Shown piece by piece: positions 10,499 to 23,089 of a stretch of DNA of 64,000 nucleotides. The position numbers were made by a program, and so were the translations under genes. This DNA is from Ligustrum vulgare (taxonomy: Eukaryota; Streptophyta; Magnoliopsida; Lamiales; Oleaceae): contig OY743168.1 in assembly GCA_963555705.1 (NCBI GenBank), positions 24,911,128-24,975,127 on the forward strand, read 5' to 3'. The notes beneath the pieces are model-generated. The model made no database searches. It saw only the letters and a list, made by a program, of their open reading frames with translations, and was not told the origin of the DNA. Position 1 is the stretch's first letter. Every line of letters starts with the position of its first letter.

Positions 10499-12203
10499 TT
10501 TTCTTGGAGCTAACTTATTATTATCTTGTATATATTTTATTTCCTTTTTTTTTTTGCAGATTTTATTCTTTGTTCTTCATTTTTTTTAGTTTTTCATTCT
10601 TGAATAAATTCTCATGTACATAGGCCTCCTCTCAGGTACACTCTTCTCCTTTATCTTGATTTAATTTTGAGTCGAGTCTGTGAATCACTATTCATTTTTC
10701 TTCTCTTTGAGTCATTGAGGACAATGTCTGATTTTAGTTGGGGGGAGAGTAACTCAAATGTACTTGTTGTGCATTAATTTTTGTGATCGTTGAGCATTAA
10801 AATTGCATACATCTTGAGTCTTGAATTATATCTTTGTTATTCTGTAAAGACTTCCCTCCTAAATTTTTTTTATGCACGAGTTTAAGCCTTGTGGTAAGAT
10901 GGATAGTCAACACATACAACTAGAGCTCTCTCAAGTTTAAGTAATTTTATTTGTTCATCATGAGAGTTGAGTGATTGGTGGTTTTCTTATATTGCCCTTG
11001 TTTGATATTGCTACTTCCATTGGGCACCATTACACGGATTGTGGATTATTGGAGGGTTATACTTAAGAAACGATGAAGGTGAATGTCAAATAAAAATTTG
11101 ATCCTTTGAAGCTGGCCTTATCATCTTCTTTTCCCATCACAAATCTCTTCATTGCCACAAATTCCTTCCATCTATTTCACATTAAAGATGACATTACATC
11201 CAGACATTGCTTTCATAAATACATAACCTTGTTTCTACTTTCAAGTATAAGTGAGGATGATTATATTTGCTCCATATTTGAGAAACAAATGTTCAGTGCA
11301 TGAAAAGAAAGAAAAGTGGAGTTAGAAAGAATTTACAGTCATTGAACTAGAGGAGAATGTTGAAGAATTATTTGAGAGGATTTCAGTTACAAAAAAAAAA
11401 AAAAAAAAAGTAGAGAGAAAGAGAAGGAAAATGGAAACGTATTGAAAAGAAAGTAAATGATGTGAAGAAGAAAGTAAGTTTGAAGTGTGATTAAAAGTGA
11501 AAATTATTATCCTTGCTTATATTTTGGAAGTCCTCAATTTCTATTTACTTCTTTAATTTCCTTATCGTATCCCAAAAAAAAAAAAAAATTGCTACCATTG
11601 CATCCTATACTTCCATTGGAATTTATTGTTCTACTATTATCACTGGAACATGTAAACATTTTCTTCCACCACTCCTTATCAGTTCCCTTAATAACACAAT
11701 CGTCACCTTTACATTGACATTGACATTGACATTGACATTTTGATCTTAAGTTGGCTTGTGGTAAGAACGGTTGAGTCCCAATGGTTGTGAGCTTTTCATG
11801 AGGTCAATATTTGCATTGCTACCATCCACATATATATAGCCTTTCTTGAATGCTTGAGTGATTACTTGAAAAACTCCATGAATGACCCCCTAACCAGTTC
11901 AGAAACAAAATACATATACCAGTGAGTATTTGGAGTTTATGCTTAGCTTGAGTGAGTACTTGACACTGTATGTGTTGGGGTTAGTGGTTTGATGGATCGG
12001 CTTAAAACACACACACACAATATTTTGGGAAAGTTTCTATTGATTAATTTGGATATAATGCTTGATCTCTTGATTTTGCGAAGTTGCTGTGCTTGACTAT
12101 CTAAATTCATTCTTGACTTTACAATTGAAGTTTTTTTTTGAGCTAGTCATGTTTTTAATTAGCTTGAATTGCTAGAGACTAGCAAACAACTAGTTGGGGA
12201 GTG
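10499..12203 (+). other. 3' non-coding region and polypurine tract of the gypsy element
   Basis: AT-rich DNA without a credible gene. A GAGGACAATGTCTGATTTTA block followed by TTGGGGGGAGAG near 10715-10750 is the motif that usually ends the coding part of these elements. A-runs occur at 11390-11410 and 11573-11588. The polypurine tract TTGGGGAGTG abuts the right LTR at 12204. Confidence 0.7.
11711..11740 (+). repeat. (TTGACA)n short tandem repeat
   Basis: Four to five consecutive TTGACA hexamers lie within the 3' region of the gypsy element. Confidence 0.9.
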
Positions 12204-12946
12204 TGATTATTGTCCAATTTTAACTATTTTAAAGAAGTAAATAAATGAAAAAAAAAAATACAATTTTGGGATATAAATTTTGTCATTTAGAGTAAAACTT
12301 ATAAAAGATTCAATTTTATTTCTTTAACTCTATATTAACTTTAATTGCTAAAAATTTCATTTATTTGATTGTAGGGATATTTTGGACAGTTTCAACTCGA
12401 AAATCCCTAGCTTGATGGACCCGAAAAAGCCCAAATTGGAAAAACCTACCACTACCTCACACAACACTCAACCCAACTTACACACATTCTTGGACGCCAA
12501 CTAAAAACCTCCACTTAGCAGCAAATCCGCCAGCCCTAGACTTCATCAAACCGCTAGCCACTTCTCTTCCTGCAACCTACAGTCGCACTCCCTTCCATCT
12601 CCTATCTCACGAACAGCTAACCAACCTCCTCTCCCTTACCTTCAGCAACGGAAAAACTACACAGCCGCTCTCCTTTACCTTCTTCTAATAGCCGCAGCTA
12701 GCACTTCTTACCAGCCACTAACTCCCTTCACCGATACCAGCAGAACTTCCATCCGCAACCTCTCGTTCTCTCCACAAAACCAACCCGCCAGCCACTCTCC
12801 TTCACCGATCTTCAGCCTCCTTCGACATAACACACAGCAGCCTCGACAACTCTCCAGCCCCGCAACTCCAATCCTGGTTACCAGCCTCCAACTTGACAGC
12901 AGCATCCCTCAGCACCACAGCAGGCTGCTCCTCACACTCGCCCCAA
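12204..12946 (+). repeat. Truncated right LTR of the gypsy element
   Basis: Matches 6370-7115 from TGATTATTGTCC onward with scattered substitutions and a shorter A-run. At CGCCCCAA the match stops abruptly and unrelated sequence follows, so about half of the LTR is lost or displaced. Confidence 0.88.
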
Positions 12947-15053
12947 GAATTTTCTATTTCGATTTCATATGACCCTATAATTTTTTAAGTCATTTTAATA
13001 GTTTTTAATATTTTTGGGACTAAAATATAAATGTGGGACTAAAAGAGTAAATAAAATAATTGTAGCTTAGCCCCTCGATAAAAACTATAAATACGCATCA
13101 TTTACGCAAAAAACGGAGAGACGGAGGGAGAGAATAGAGGAGGGTCGGACCCCCTTTTTATTTTATTTGGGTGGGTTGAACCCCCCCCCCCCTCCATATA
13201 TATAAGTTATGGGGGGGGGGTCGACCCCCCAATTGAATTAGTGAGGGGGGGTGGTCGACCGCCCCCCTCTCTGAGTAAAGGTTAGTTTACTTTTTTTATT
13301 CTCGTATTATATATTAATATTAAATTTTATATATATATAATTAGATTTATATTATTAATGTTATGATTAATATTTTGGATATGAGAATTAGATAAATGAT
13401 TTATGAGGTATAATAAAGTGGGTCAATTCCTTTAAAATAAAGTTGGTCCGTATAATTATTTAGATAAAATATTTTACAATAAGATGACCAATTTTAATCT
13501 CACATTATTTAATGGACCTTAATTAAAATTGGTTAGTTGGAATATAATATATTATCACGCGACTATAAATTGTAATTTATACATATGATAGGCGAGGAGT
13601 AATGATCAATCTAGTTTGACTCCAAGCGGATTAGTATTACAAAATATTGGAAAATAAAGTCATCAACTCTAGGATACTGAAGGAGTGAGGTAAGTAACAT
13701 TTCAACTACAATGCAAAACATAATATTTATATTATTATGTGCTCCTATGTGATTATGTGAAGTATATTGTTGTTGCAATATACGTGGAATATGATGTTAC
13801 AATATCTGTATATGGTGAAAGCATTCGAGACGTGATTTGATGATATGATATGTTATTAATGCACAGTGATATCATTAGAATGCCATTTTATGTGTTTATG
13901 ACGTACAATTGGCGCGTGAAATATATGTTGGTATTCATGGGCATTGACATGCGCATTTTGTGGACTTAGAAAAAGTTCTTCATAAATGATAAAGAAAGAG
14001 ATAAAGAATATATAGAGATATATGGAGAGAGAATGATGTGGATGATAGTAGAATCGCCCTACGAGTGTACCGTACTTTACTTCGCGTCCGGATATATACA
14101 CCCGCTTGAGGCTCCCGACGGTCATTAAGGGCAGTCGATGATGGGGTGTTGGCGGTTCGGCGCCGGTATAAGGGCGGTGTCGGGAGGTCTCTTGGTGGCA
14201 TTGGGACTGCGAATCGGCACACCGAGCACCGTATATAATAGGCCAGGCCTTATTGATATAATATAATTTCCGGTGCAGTATCTTGAGTCTCGGTGGGCGA
14301 TGATGGATACAAACTGTGGAGTCTTGAGTCTCGGTGGGTGATGACGGACCACAGGCACTGGAAGGCGCATGTTATCGGCCATGTGATATTTGAGCTTATA
14401 CGGTACAATGTAGAGGGATTCGGGTCCAAGTAGAAAATGTGGATAAACTGAAATAACAAAAAGGCAGGAGCCTAGAATGAAATAATTGTGAGAAAGTGAA
14501 TCGAAACTCACGCGCACGATCATGCACATGTTACTTGCTGAGCATTAGCTCATTTAGTTTTGCATTGTAGGTGTGACAATGCATGGATTGGAAGTTGGTG
14601 CGAACTCTCAAATGACAGGACGATTGTGTATTGGATACCTGATCGTGGTTCATGGGCCTCTCACTAGGAAATCCCAAAAAGGTCCAACTACTTTAAAATA
14701 GTTTTATTTTGATTTCAAAATAGTTAAATATTTTAAATAGCAAATTCTCGGCTATCTTCCGCTATCCACTCTATATTCCCTGTTTTAAACAGATATTTTT
14801 ATATCAACTACTAATTATAAAATTTTCATATTATAGTTAGTTTATTTCGTGTTCTTCTAAATTAAATTACAAATGATATTTCAGAGGAAAATACTTATTT
14901 TTAATAATGTTCAATTATGCTTTAAAAATAAAATTTCAAATTTATATTTAGAGCGGGTGGATAAAATACTATTTTATTCGTTTGAAAAATCAAAATATGG
15001 CGGGAGAATAAATAAATGCATAAAAAAATTGAAAATGAATTTGGGGCGCTACA
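12947..15053 (+). mobile_element. Probable LTR (solo or partial) of a chromovirus-like gypsy element
   Basis: The block has LTR-like organisation: a TATA-like ACTATAAATACG near 13085, a GC-run-rich leader at 13141-13275, and a repeated GAGTCTCGGTGGG(C/T)GATGA motif near 14285 and 14325. Its end is TTGGGGCGCTACA, close to the ...GGGGCGTTACA end common in Tekay-type LTRs. No gag-pol frame is present. Target duplications and a clear left terminus are not visible, so it could be a truncated LTR and not a solo LTR. The small ORFs around 13856-14529 on the minus strand show no family features. Confidence 0.45.
13141..13275. repeat. Homopolymer C and G runs with GTCGACC motifs
   Basis: C13, G11 and G7 tracts alternate with GGTCGACCCCCC-type motifs, so the two strands can pair locally. 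Such G-tracts may form G-quadruplexes, but that is inference. Confidence 0.7.
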
Positions 15054-15073
15054 AACATTTAAATGGGGATCAG

Positions 15074-16528
15074 TTTTTACCTGAGAGTTTTGCGAAGTGT
15101 CGTTTTTCTTTCCGACCCCTTCTTCTTCAACTTCCTCCTTTTCAGCTGCAACATGTTTCATTTGTGGGCCCTCAATTTCCTTTCCACCTCGGAGAGTCAT
15201 GGCACTCACGTTTTTCGAATTTACCTCGGGCTGCGATGGTAGCTTCCCTCCAGATTGCACCTCCAATCTATTGATGGCAGTGGCCATTTGGTTCTCCAGC
15301 TTTTGAATACTTGATTTGGCATCATGTTGAATTGCAGCGTGTTAGTTGCCAGCGTTTTTACCATATCTTCGAGAGACCTACCTGAATTTTGGGATTTTTA
15401 CTGATATTGTCCCTGTGGTTGAAAAGTCTCCTCCTGCTGGAATTGTCCTTGAGGTTTGTTTGGAATAAAACCCGGGGGCTTGTTATTTCCGTAGCTCAAG
15501 TTATGGTGATCCCTCTACCCAGGGTTGTATGTGTTGGAGTATAGGTTGTACTGTTGTCTTTGGAAAGGGAAACCTCCTGCAGCATTTACCTGTTCATTGT
15601 TCTCCTCTTGCAACACTTGAAAGGTATCCATTGGATGTTCAAAATTTGAACAAATTCTGCATGCTTTGACCTGATGCGAGTTTCCTACAGCAAGCTGCTT
15701 TACGAGATTTGTTAGTTCATATAATTGACCTTCGATATTGGAACTACTTACCTAGTTCACGCGACGGACTTGCGAATCCCTATTCGAGTTGAATTGCTGA
15801 GTATTCTCAGCCATATTGGATATCAAAGCCCGTGCTTGTTCCGGTGTTTTATCCACCAGTGCACCTCCACTTGCGACACATATCATGCTTCTATCCATTG
15901 GTGCCAGTCCTTCATAGAAATATTGTACCAAGAGTTGCTATCTAATCTGATGATGGGGGCAGCTTGAAATGAGCTTCTTGAAATGTTCTCAATACTCATA
16001 TAATGATTCGCCATTATTTTGGCGCACCCCACAGATTTCCTTCCGAATTGTCCCAGCTCTAGATGCAGGAAAATATTTTTCTAAGAATAGCTTCTTCATG
16101 TCACTCCAGGTGGTGACTGGTCCGGATGGTAAACAATATAACCAATCAGTGGCAGCATCCTTCAGCGAGAATGGAAAGGCTCTCATTTTGATTTGTTCCT
16201 CGGTAATACCAGTGGGTCTCATACTATCGCAAACCATATGAAACTCCTTGAGGTGTCTATACAGATCTTCACCGGGATTCCCTCAAAAAGTTGGCAACAA
16301 ATGGATGAGCTCAGATTTGAGCTCAAAAGTTTTTCCCTCATCCGCTGTTGGGAAAGTGATACACGATGGCTGCTGAGCAACATCGGGAGTAGGCAGTTGT
16401 TTAAGAGTTCTGTTGTTGATGTTGTTAGCTGCCATTTGTCGTGTTGCTCTTCTTTGCTGTCGAAAAGTTCTCTCAATTTCTGTGTCAAAATCAAAGAATT
16501 CAGAATTAGTTGATCGAGTTCTACGCAT
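15074..16528 (-). pseudogene. Ty3/gypsy gag (minus strand)
   Basis: The start MRRTRSTNSEFFDFDTEIER is followed by ELIHLLPTF, an in-frame stop, then RAFPFSLKDAATDWLYCLPS and MKKLFLEKYFPASRAGTIRK, the standard gag core of Athila/Tat-type elements. Beyond 15989 the gag C-terminus continues with breaks: a degenerate knuckle CRICSNFEHPMDTF lacks its final Cys. A proline/glutamine-rich region and the conserved SAMTLRGGKEIEGPQ box follow near 15200. Several stops make it non-functional. Confidence 0.85.
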
Positions 16529-16660
16529 ATAAGCAAGGAAGTAGACAAGCAGATTTTTTTTTTTTTTGAAAAATTATAGAAATAAAGTAAAAAAATAAAA
16601 TAAAATAAAATGCAGAAAAAATAAAATTCTAAACGATTAAACACTAAATTGGTTAACCGA

Positions 16661-16680
16661 TCCCCGGAAACGGCGCCAAA
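16661..16680 (-). other. Primer binding site of the minus-strand gypsy element
   Basis: The minus strand reads TTTGGCGCCGTTTCCGGGGA just inside the LTR end, a tRNA-Asp-type PBS with one change (GTTT for GTTG). Confidence 0.85.
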
Positions 16681-16684
16681 AATT

Positions 16685-18050
16685 TGATGCACATCGCTAT
16701 GCACCAGAATTTAATTAAATATCTTACTTGCCAATTATCAATTTTAATTGTATTAGCGAAAGTAAAAGTCGATCCCACAAGGAACGGGAACTAAAATAGT
16801 GTCATGTCAATTAGAATTAATGGGAGGTTGAGTTTAAATAATGTAAAAGACTTGAAAAATAAAGTAAACACGTAAATTGATTGGAATATAAATCAATCAT
16901 TAATAAATCTTAGTTCTCAGGTTCAGTTGTATTTCATCACAATATTACTACTTTCCAAGTAATACGTACTCAATTCAATTCTTGATTTATCATCCGTAAA
17001 AAGTTATCAAGTTCTAACTACCTCTTTTCTTCCTTAATTGTGTTTAATTAGAACAAGCTCTCTAATCAAACTATAGCTATTGGACAATCTAAAATAAGCT
17101 CTTTCGATTTAATACAATAACCAATTAACTCAAGAAGAATTTAGGTGATCTAGATTACCAATCACACGAGCTCGTGATGATTAACCTAGGTTGAATTTTC
17201 AATGGAATTGCAAAATTCCCAATTTATACTATGAATTGAACAACAAGACAATTACGGATCTAATCATTCAATTTAACATGCATCAACACAACAAGATATG
17301 AGATAGGCCTAAATCACATAAATAATTGTATTAATTGACATAAAGTGCATAGAAATCCAACAATCAAGAATATAGAATTTAATACTAAATTACTAGTTGG
17401 AAAATAGCAACATAATGAAAATAAATACAACGTCCCCCTTGAACTAGGTAGAGAACTTAGCCGCTTAAAGTCATGAAGAAATCCAGAATTTCCACTCTTG
17501 ATTCACCTTATCGATTCACTTGATTCCTCTTCCATGCTCCAAGCAAGCCACACTCTCTTCAATAATTTTTCCACACTTTTTCTGTCATGAATTTCCATTT
17601 TTATAGTCACCGAAACGTGCCCTAGAGTTGGGCTCAAGACATACCAAAAATATGCCATGAATCAGATAAGGAAATTTCGTGGCTAACATGTTATGGTCGT
17701 ATCTTATTCTTTACGGCCGTAAGTTAGTTTCTGCAAGAAATTTACATTTGGAGGTTACGACCGTAAGTTTTGGGTTTACGGCCGTAAGGTAGCTTCTGCC
17801 CAATTTTCTTCTATTCCTATCAAACAGTTACGGCCGTGACTGTTTGGTGTTGCGGCCGTAAATAATTTGCATCCAAGGTCCCCAAACTTCAGTTTTAGGT
17901 GCATTTTGGTCATTTCTTCCTCTTTTTTCTTCCTTTATGATCTTATATAACATAAAACATAAAATGCATTAAGAATACTTAAATAGGATCAAATCAACAA
18001 TAGACTAAGGCTATAAGTGCACAAAATAAGCGATAATAAAGCACTTAGCA
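16685..18050 (-). repeat. 5' LTR of the minus-strand gypsy element
   Basis: Bounded by TGATGC at 16685 (the CA end on the minus strand) next to the PBS and by ACTTAGCA at 18050, giving TG...CA termini. The U3/R part contains the TTACGGCCGTAA palindromes. The outermost 82 bases recur at 1-81. Confidence 0.7.
17711..17862. repeat. Cluster of TTACGGCCGTAA palindromes in the LTR
   Basis: Copies at 17711, 17755 (one mismatch), 17776, 17828 (within a larger palindrome with arms AAACAGT/ACTGTTT) and 17851 (TGCGGCCGTAA). All sit inside 150 bases of otherwise AT-rich LTR. Confidence 0.85.
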
Positions 18051-18284
18051 TAGCTTTTCTATACCTTGTGTAATTGGAGACTTAAAATTTAACAAGGTAT
18101 TGTGTGATCTTGGGGAAAGTATAAATCTGATGTCCCTATCTTTGTACAAGAGATTGGGATTGGGTAAGCCAAAGGAAAGCAATATCAGATTGCAACTGGC
18201 TGATCGATCAATCTATCATCCATATGGAGTTATGGAAGATGTGTTGGTGAAAGTTCACAAATTCATATTCCCTGTTGACTTTGT
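17969..18284 (+). repeat. Duplicated rearrangement junction, copy B
   Basis: Same LTR-end to protease joint as at 1-315, including the non-coding bridge CCTTGTGTAATTGGAGACTT between them. Here the protease frame continues to 18552. Confidence 0.85.
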
Positions 18285-18552
18285 CATCTTAGATATGGAA
18301 GAAGATGAAAATTTTCCTTTGATACTTGGTTGGCCATTCCTAGCCACTGCACGAGCATTAATTGATGTAGAAAAAGGAGATGTAGTGCTGCGAACTGAAA
18401 ATCAAGAGGTAACTTTCACAATAAGGCAATTTATTGTCCACGAACCAGAACTAGAAAATTTCTCCAGGATCGATGGGATGTGGAATTGGCATGTTGGGAG
18501 AGGTATGAGTACAAGGTGGGAAGAGATGAAGAAGTATCACCATCCAATCTAA
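18091..18552 (+). pseudogene. Ty3/gypsy aspartic protease, RT onward deleted
   Basis: The frame encodes KVLCDLGESINLMSLSLYKR, then YGVMEDVLVKVHKFIFPVDF and ILGWPFLATARALIDVEKGD, a near-complete retropepsin domain. The DLGAS box is DLGES here. The frame ends at 18552 and the next bases (GGGAGGCAACCCAACC near 18613) match the motif found after the integrase stop in related elements. The whole RT-RNase H-integrase part has therefore been deleted. The upstream side is also truncated. Confidence 0.82.
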
Positions 18553-18946
18553 AACCACCTTGAAGAATTTGTCATAAAGTCTAACTCTGGACTTTAAATG
18601 AAGCGCTTGGTGGGAGGCAACCCAACCTTTCAAACATTTTCTTTAGTTGCTTTAGTTAGTTTCTTTTGAGTTAATTATTTTATGATTGTATTGATTCTTG
18701 ACATTGCATTTTAGGAGCACTTCTATGTTTAGAATGCATGCATTGATTTGTTATGTGTTTTAAATCACATCTTGAGGCTTCACATTGCATTTTTGATTCA
18801 CTAGCATATTTAGAATTCACATTTTGACATGTTAGTTGCATTGAAAATTTCATTCAACCTATTTTTGCAAGTTTTAGCATTTTAGGATATACTTGTATTT
18901 CTACTTATTTTGTTGTTTTTCATCACAGTTTTAAATTTGATCATCT

Positions 18947-19149
18947 AGCTTAGAACATATAGATATAGTTTAGAAGTTGGTCACATGCATTTGAAGGCAT
19001 CTAGTGGTCGAAATCAGGGTCCAAAACTCAAAAAATGAAAAAACAATAGCTTAGAACATATAGATATAGTTTAGAAGTTGGTCATATGCATTTGAAGGCA
19101 TCTAGTGGTCGAAATCAGGGTCCAAAACTCAAAAAATGAAAAAACAATA
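18947..19149 (+). repeat. 101-bp tandem duplication
   Basis: Two adjacent copies starting at 18947 and 19048 differ at only one position that I can see (GGTCACATG versus GGTCATATG), so the duplication is recent compared with the host element. Confidence 0.92.
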
Positions 19150-20752
19150 GGCTACTACCTTTAATAATGTGCAGTCGCATGGTTAGATTTTGGATAGAAT
19201 TGGCAGTTTGATATATAATGCAACAACTTTCATTTTAACCACTTCTAACTCGGTTTTCTTCCTCCAAATCATCCAACATTTAGTCTCCAACTATTCCCAT
19301 ATGTTTTTGCATCATCTCAACTAAAATTCATGCCTTGCATTGCATCCAAAACATTCAAAAGATATGGATTTCTACACAATTTCACAAAATCATGCACAAT
19401 CTTTTTGTTCCTCATTCTTTTTGTGAAATGTGAATTGTGGACTGATTGGTGATGGGTTTAGGCTAGAATTGGAGTATTGAATTTTGAGTTTATAGGTGGA
19501 AATTTTTGGGTAGATTCAAGTCTACAACTCTATGCAATTCTTTTATTTCTTCACATGTACACAGGGTGTTTGATTAAATATCATAATGAATGTTTTGTTG
19601 AGTTTTCGCAATTTTTTTTGGATGATCGCCTTCACTACATGTTATGCATCATTTGTGCATCATCTAATCATTGTTTACACTGATTAAAGACATAGAATTC
19701 AACTTGAAAATTATTGCACCACAAAGCACCTCATTGCAAGCCCATTGCAGGCACCATTGCACCATTTCAGCTTCACTACACCTATTTTGTCACATCTTTT
19801 CATAACCTAAATGAACTCCAAATGTGATGAATTTTTGATAAGTTGTAAACCAAGTTATGTACTTTGATATGTCGGGAACATGTCTCGGGAAATTTTCAAT
19901 TTTTCGAGGCGATGTCAAGGGCTAAAAGTCAGTGGGAAATTAATGATCATGTTTCTAATGATCATTAATTCTTGTTTGCAAGGAACATATCATCATGGGA
20001 CACTTCAAACCAACTATGGAGAAGCTAGAAAATGATCATTTCATCCAATCAAGCATTCAAATCAAAGCTTCAAATGGGAACACTGTCTCTCCAAACCCGG
20101 GAAGTACATAAACCCTCTTTATTATTTTGAATTTATTTTATTTATTTGCTTTGAAATACATTGAACATAATGCATAGTTCTAGTTTGGGAATGAGAATCT
20201 CATTCATGTGCATTTATTTCAACATTCATTTGATTTTGGGGTAGGAAAAAAATTGAAAAACTGAAAAAATCATAAAAAGTGAAAAATTTAAAAAAATTGT
20301 GTTGATGTATTTATTGCTTATGACATTATTTGAATTGACTTTTGTGCTTTAGTTAGAAAATTGGGCAACATGTGAACTAAAAATTTTCTTAACATTCATC
20401 CATGTAATACTTTAATCAAACTTGAGCATATAGCCACTTTCGAATAATAACTTGTGTAGGGAGATGCTTGATACTTGTGGGGTAAATTTGTGTACTTTGA
20501 ACATAAAATTGACTGAAAAATCTCAAACCTTAAGAAATTAGATCCCGACCTGAAATATAAAACCAAACTACTCAAGAAACAGTTTGGGGGTGGGAAGGTT
20601 AGTATGAGTAGGCATTGATAGATTGAGAATCTGAAGTTTTTAATTTTGCATATTTAGTGTAAGGGGTTTTGATCAACAGGTATAAACTATAACCAGCATA
20701 AAAACAGAAAAAAAACTGAAGGTCTTATTCCACTCTTCAAATGCCTTTTTAA

Positions 20753-21040
20753 CTCGGGTAATTAAGTCTACGGGGTTCTCTGAACCTGATACCCTAAGCT
20801 CAACTGAGTTGGGAGCTGCCGACCTAAAGCTTACTAAAGGGGTCAATTAGAAAGCAATTACGGAGAGTGGACTTACACATAAGACGCCAAAATATCTTTA
20901 ACTTTTCTGTTTAAGCATTTATGACTCGGGTAATTAAGTCTGAGGGGTTCTCTAAAACTGGTATCCTAAGCTCAACTGAGTTGGGAGCTGCGGACCTTAA
21001 GCTTGCTATAAGGGTCATATAGAAAGCAAGTATGAAAAGT
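20753..21040 (+). repeat. Two diverged copies of a hairpin-containing block
   Basis: Both copies begin CTCGGGTAATTAAGTCT and contain AGCTCAACTGAGTTGGGAGC, which folds on itself, then an AAGCTT box. The copies are offset by about 180 bases. Similar blocks are common in the 3' part of Athila/Tat-like elements. Confidence 0.75.
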
Positions 21041-21635
21041 ATTGCACAAAGATGGTAAAAGACAAGGACATTAAAAGAAAAAGTCATCCAAATAAAAAAA
21101 ATGGAATGAAAATAGTATAAGCTTTGTTGATTGAAATCTCTAACGCTTTGTTAGTTATTCTTGGTCTGTCGTGCATACTTGTCTAATCCTAACTGTCTTG
21201 TGTGGAAAAATACAATTTATACATATTTAGAAACCACATCAATAGAAAAGACCTAGGGATATGAAAGAAAAGCAATAAGGTTGTGATCATCTATGAGAGT
21301 GTAAGGAAAATCAAAAGAAAATCATTGTTGACCACATGGGACTCAGGCTTATATCTGCATAACTAATCACACAGTGTCATGTATATTTTTACATGAGTTT
21401 GCATTCGATTTTTGGCTATTCACACACACACAAAATGAAGTTGAGCATCGGATGAATGAAAATAATTTTTGTGTTGTTCATATTTCTTCTCTAAAGTGAA
21501 TCGTCAATTTGGATTGTTGAAGCCCATAGTAAATGAGTTAACAAAAAAAAAAAAAATTTGTTACTTGCATTTTTACTTTTATAGTTTAGTTATAATTTTG
21601 TTCGAGGACGAACAATAGTTCTAGTTTGGAGGTGT

Positions 21636-23073
21636 TGATAAGTGTATTTTATACACTTATTTCCATCCTAAAAGTAGGATTCTATCTGTTTGTTCAAGAG
21701 TATTTGCTATTTATTTCGTTGTTATTTGTTTATATTTCAGGATTACCCCAAAGTCGAGAAAACAATGGAATTGAAGCAAAAATCAGTCAATTGGATGATA
21801 AAAGTGTCAAAGTATGAAAATCAAGAGTTGATTGCAGTTAATCAAAAGGGCCAATTGGAAGCAAATTGAAGAAGAAATCAAATTTGGAAAAAATTAAAAG
21901 TTCAGGTCTTAATTGTATCAATCGAAGTTGGAGGACTTGTTGTGCAATTAAAAGACAGGGACCAACTCGTAGCACTTAAAAGATGAAAATTGCAGTTCAG
22001 AGTAAAACCGTGTGGTCGCGCCTGATCATACTGCGCGGTCGCATGACCTTAAAAATTGGCAAATGAAGCTAACCTGCAGAGGCGTGCGATCGCAACATTC
22101 ATAACCGTGTGGTCGCACGATAGACATTTTGGGCTGCAGCTGGGCTTTTTGCGCGGAATTCAGCATTATTTCTCCCCAAGTAAACTAATTTTCGTGAATA
22201 TCTATACATACCAGAATTGGGGCACGAAATTAGGGGTTCCAAACTTGTCAAAGGTGATCCCAAAGGGTTGTCGAATTCTCAAGGAACCAATTGGCGCATG
22301 ATTGAAGATTCTTCTACAACATGGTGAAAAGGGTGATGAACTCCAATTATTATTGTTGTAATTTATCTTTTGTCATGTTTTTAGGCTAGAAATTTTATTG
22401 TTAGAATGTGATGAAGCATTAATTTATTGATTCCATGTTTTGACTTTATATTTATATTATGCAATTTATGAGTTTGATGCAATTAATTATGTTTTTATTA
22501 TCATCTATGATTGTGGACGCATAATTATTGATGTTTGTGATAGATTTCTATGTTCAAAAGAGTAGGAAGTTATTAGACCTTGATTAATTGTCACGAAGTC
22601 CGATAGAGGATAAACATATAACCCCATGGTTCGTGTTATCCTAAAAAGTGTTCATAATTGGTTAATGCTTTTCTACATGTTTGGATTGATCATAGAAATA
22701 TAAGCTCGTCTTGTGTAGGAAAATGTGCTTATACATCGCTCGAAAGGAGACATAAATAACTATAGGAACACGGATTTTCAGTACTCATACCTTGTTATTA
22801 AATATTTAAGTCAAATACATGGTTGATATGATTAATGTGGATTCACAATTCTAACATATTCATCTCATCGTTTTAACAAATCAAATTTTCTTGTTTTCTT
22901 TTAGTTTAAATCTTTAGTCTAATTTTCAATTCAAAATTCCAAAATTCAAAGCTTTTCTTGTTTCGGTTAAAATTTGTAGTCTAAACTACAATTTACAACA
23001 ATCTATGTGTGATCGATACTTGGACTCACATCCACTTTATTACTTGCGCGACCCGTGCACTTACGGTTTAGCA
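21636..23073 (+). repeat. LTR of the plus-strand gypsy remnant
   Basis: Follows a polypurine-like TTTGGAGGTGT and starts TGATAAGTGTATTTTATACACTTA, an inverted-repeat start typical of these LTRs (the motif is 24 bases; key part GTGTATTTTATACAC). It contains GTGTGGTCGC-type motifs at 22005-22125 and ends near CGACCCGTGCACTTACGGTTT. The exact right border is uncertain. No 5' partner is in the window. Confidence 0.65.
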
Positions 23074-23089
23074 AACATAACTTAAATTC

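Larger units (their letters stand above)
6370..12946 (+). mobile_element. Plus-strand Ty3/gypsy element with internal pol deletion
   Basis: A 1500-bp left LTR (6370-7869), tRNA-Asp-type PBS, gag, fused protease-integrase frame, long 3' region, PPT (TTGGGGAGTG just before 12204) and a right LTR whose first 743 bases are present give a near-complete element. The right LTR is cut at 12946. RT, RNase H and most of integrase are deleted, so the element is non-autonomous. Its left end interrupts the protease of the minus-strand element at 316-6369. Confidence 0.88.
15054..18050 (-). mobile_element. 5' part of a minus-strand Ty3/gypsy element (LTR + gag)
   Basis: Read on the minus strand: a 1366-bp LTR (18050-16685), PBS (16680-16661), and gag (16528 to about 15074). 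The element then ends at 15053 against the LTR-like block. All of pol and the 3' LTR are absent. Its outer LTR end is joined to a plus-strand protease fragment at 18091. Confidence 0.85.
18553..21635 (+). other. 3' non-coding region of the plus-strand gypsy remnant
   Basis: No gene is visible. The region has the GGGAGGCAACCCA motif at its start, a 101-bp tandem duplication (18947-19149), two diverged copies of a 110-bp block (20753-21040), CA repeats near 21420, and GTTCGAGGACGAACAA with a purine tract directly before the LTR at 21636. Confidence 0.7.

Noticed and set aside
13856..14529. Overlapping minus-strand frames of 69-134 codons
   Set aside because: Lie in LTR-like DNA, overlap each other in different frames and show no family motif.
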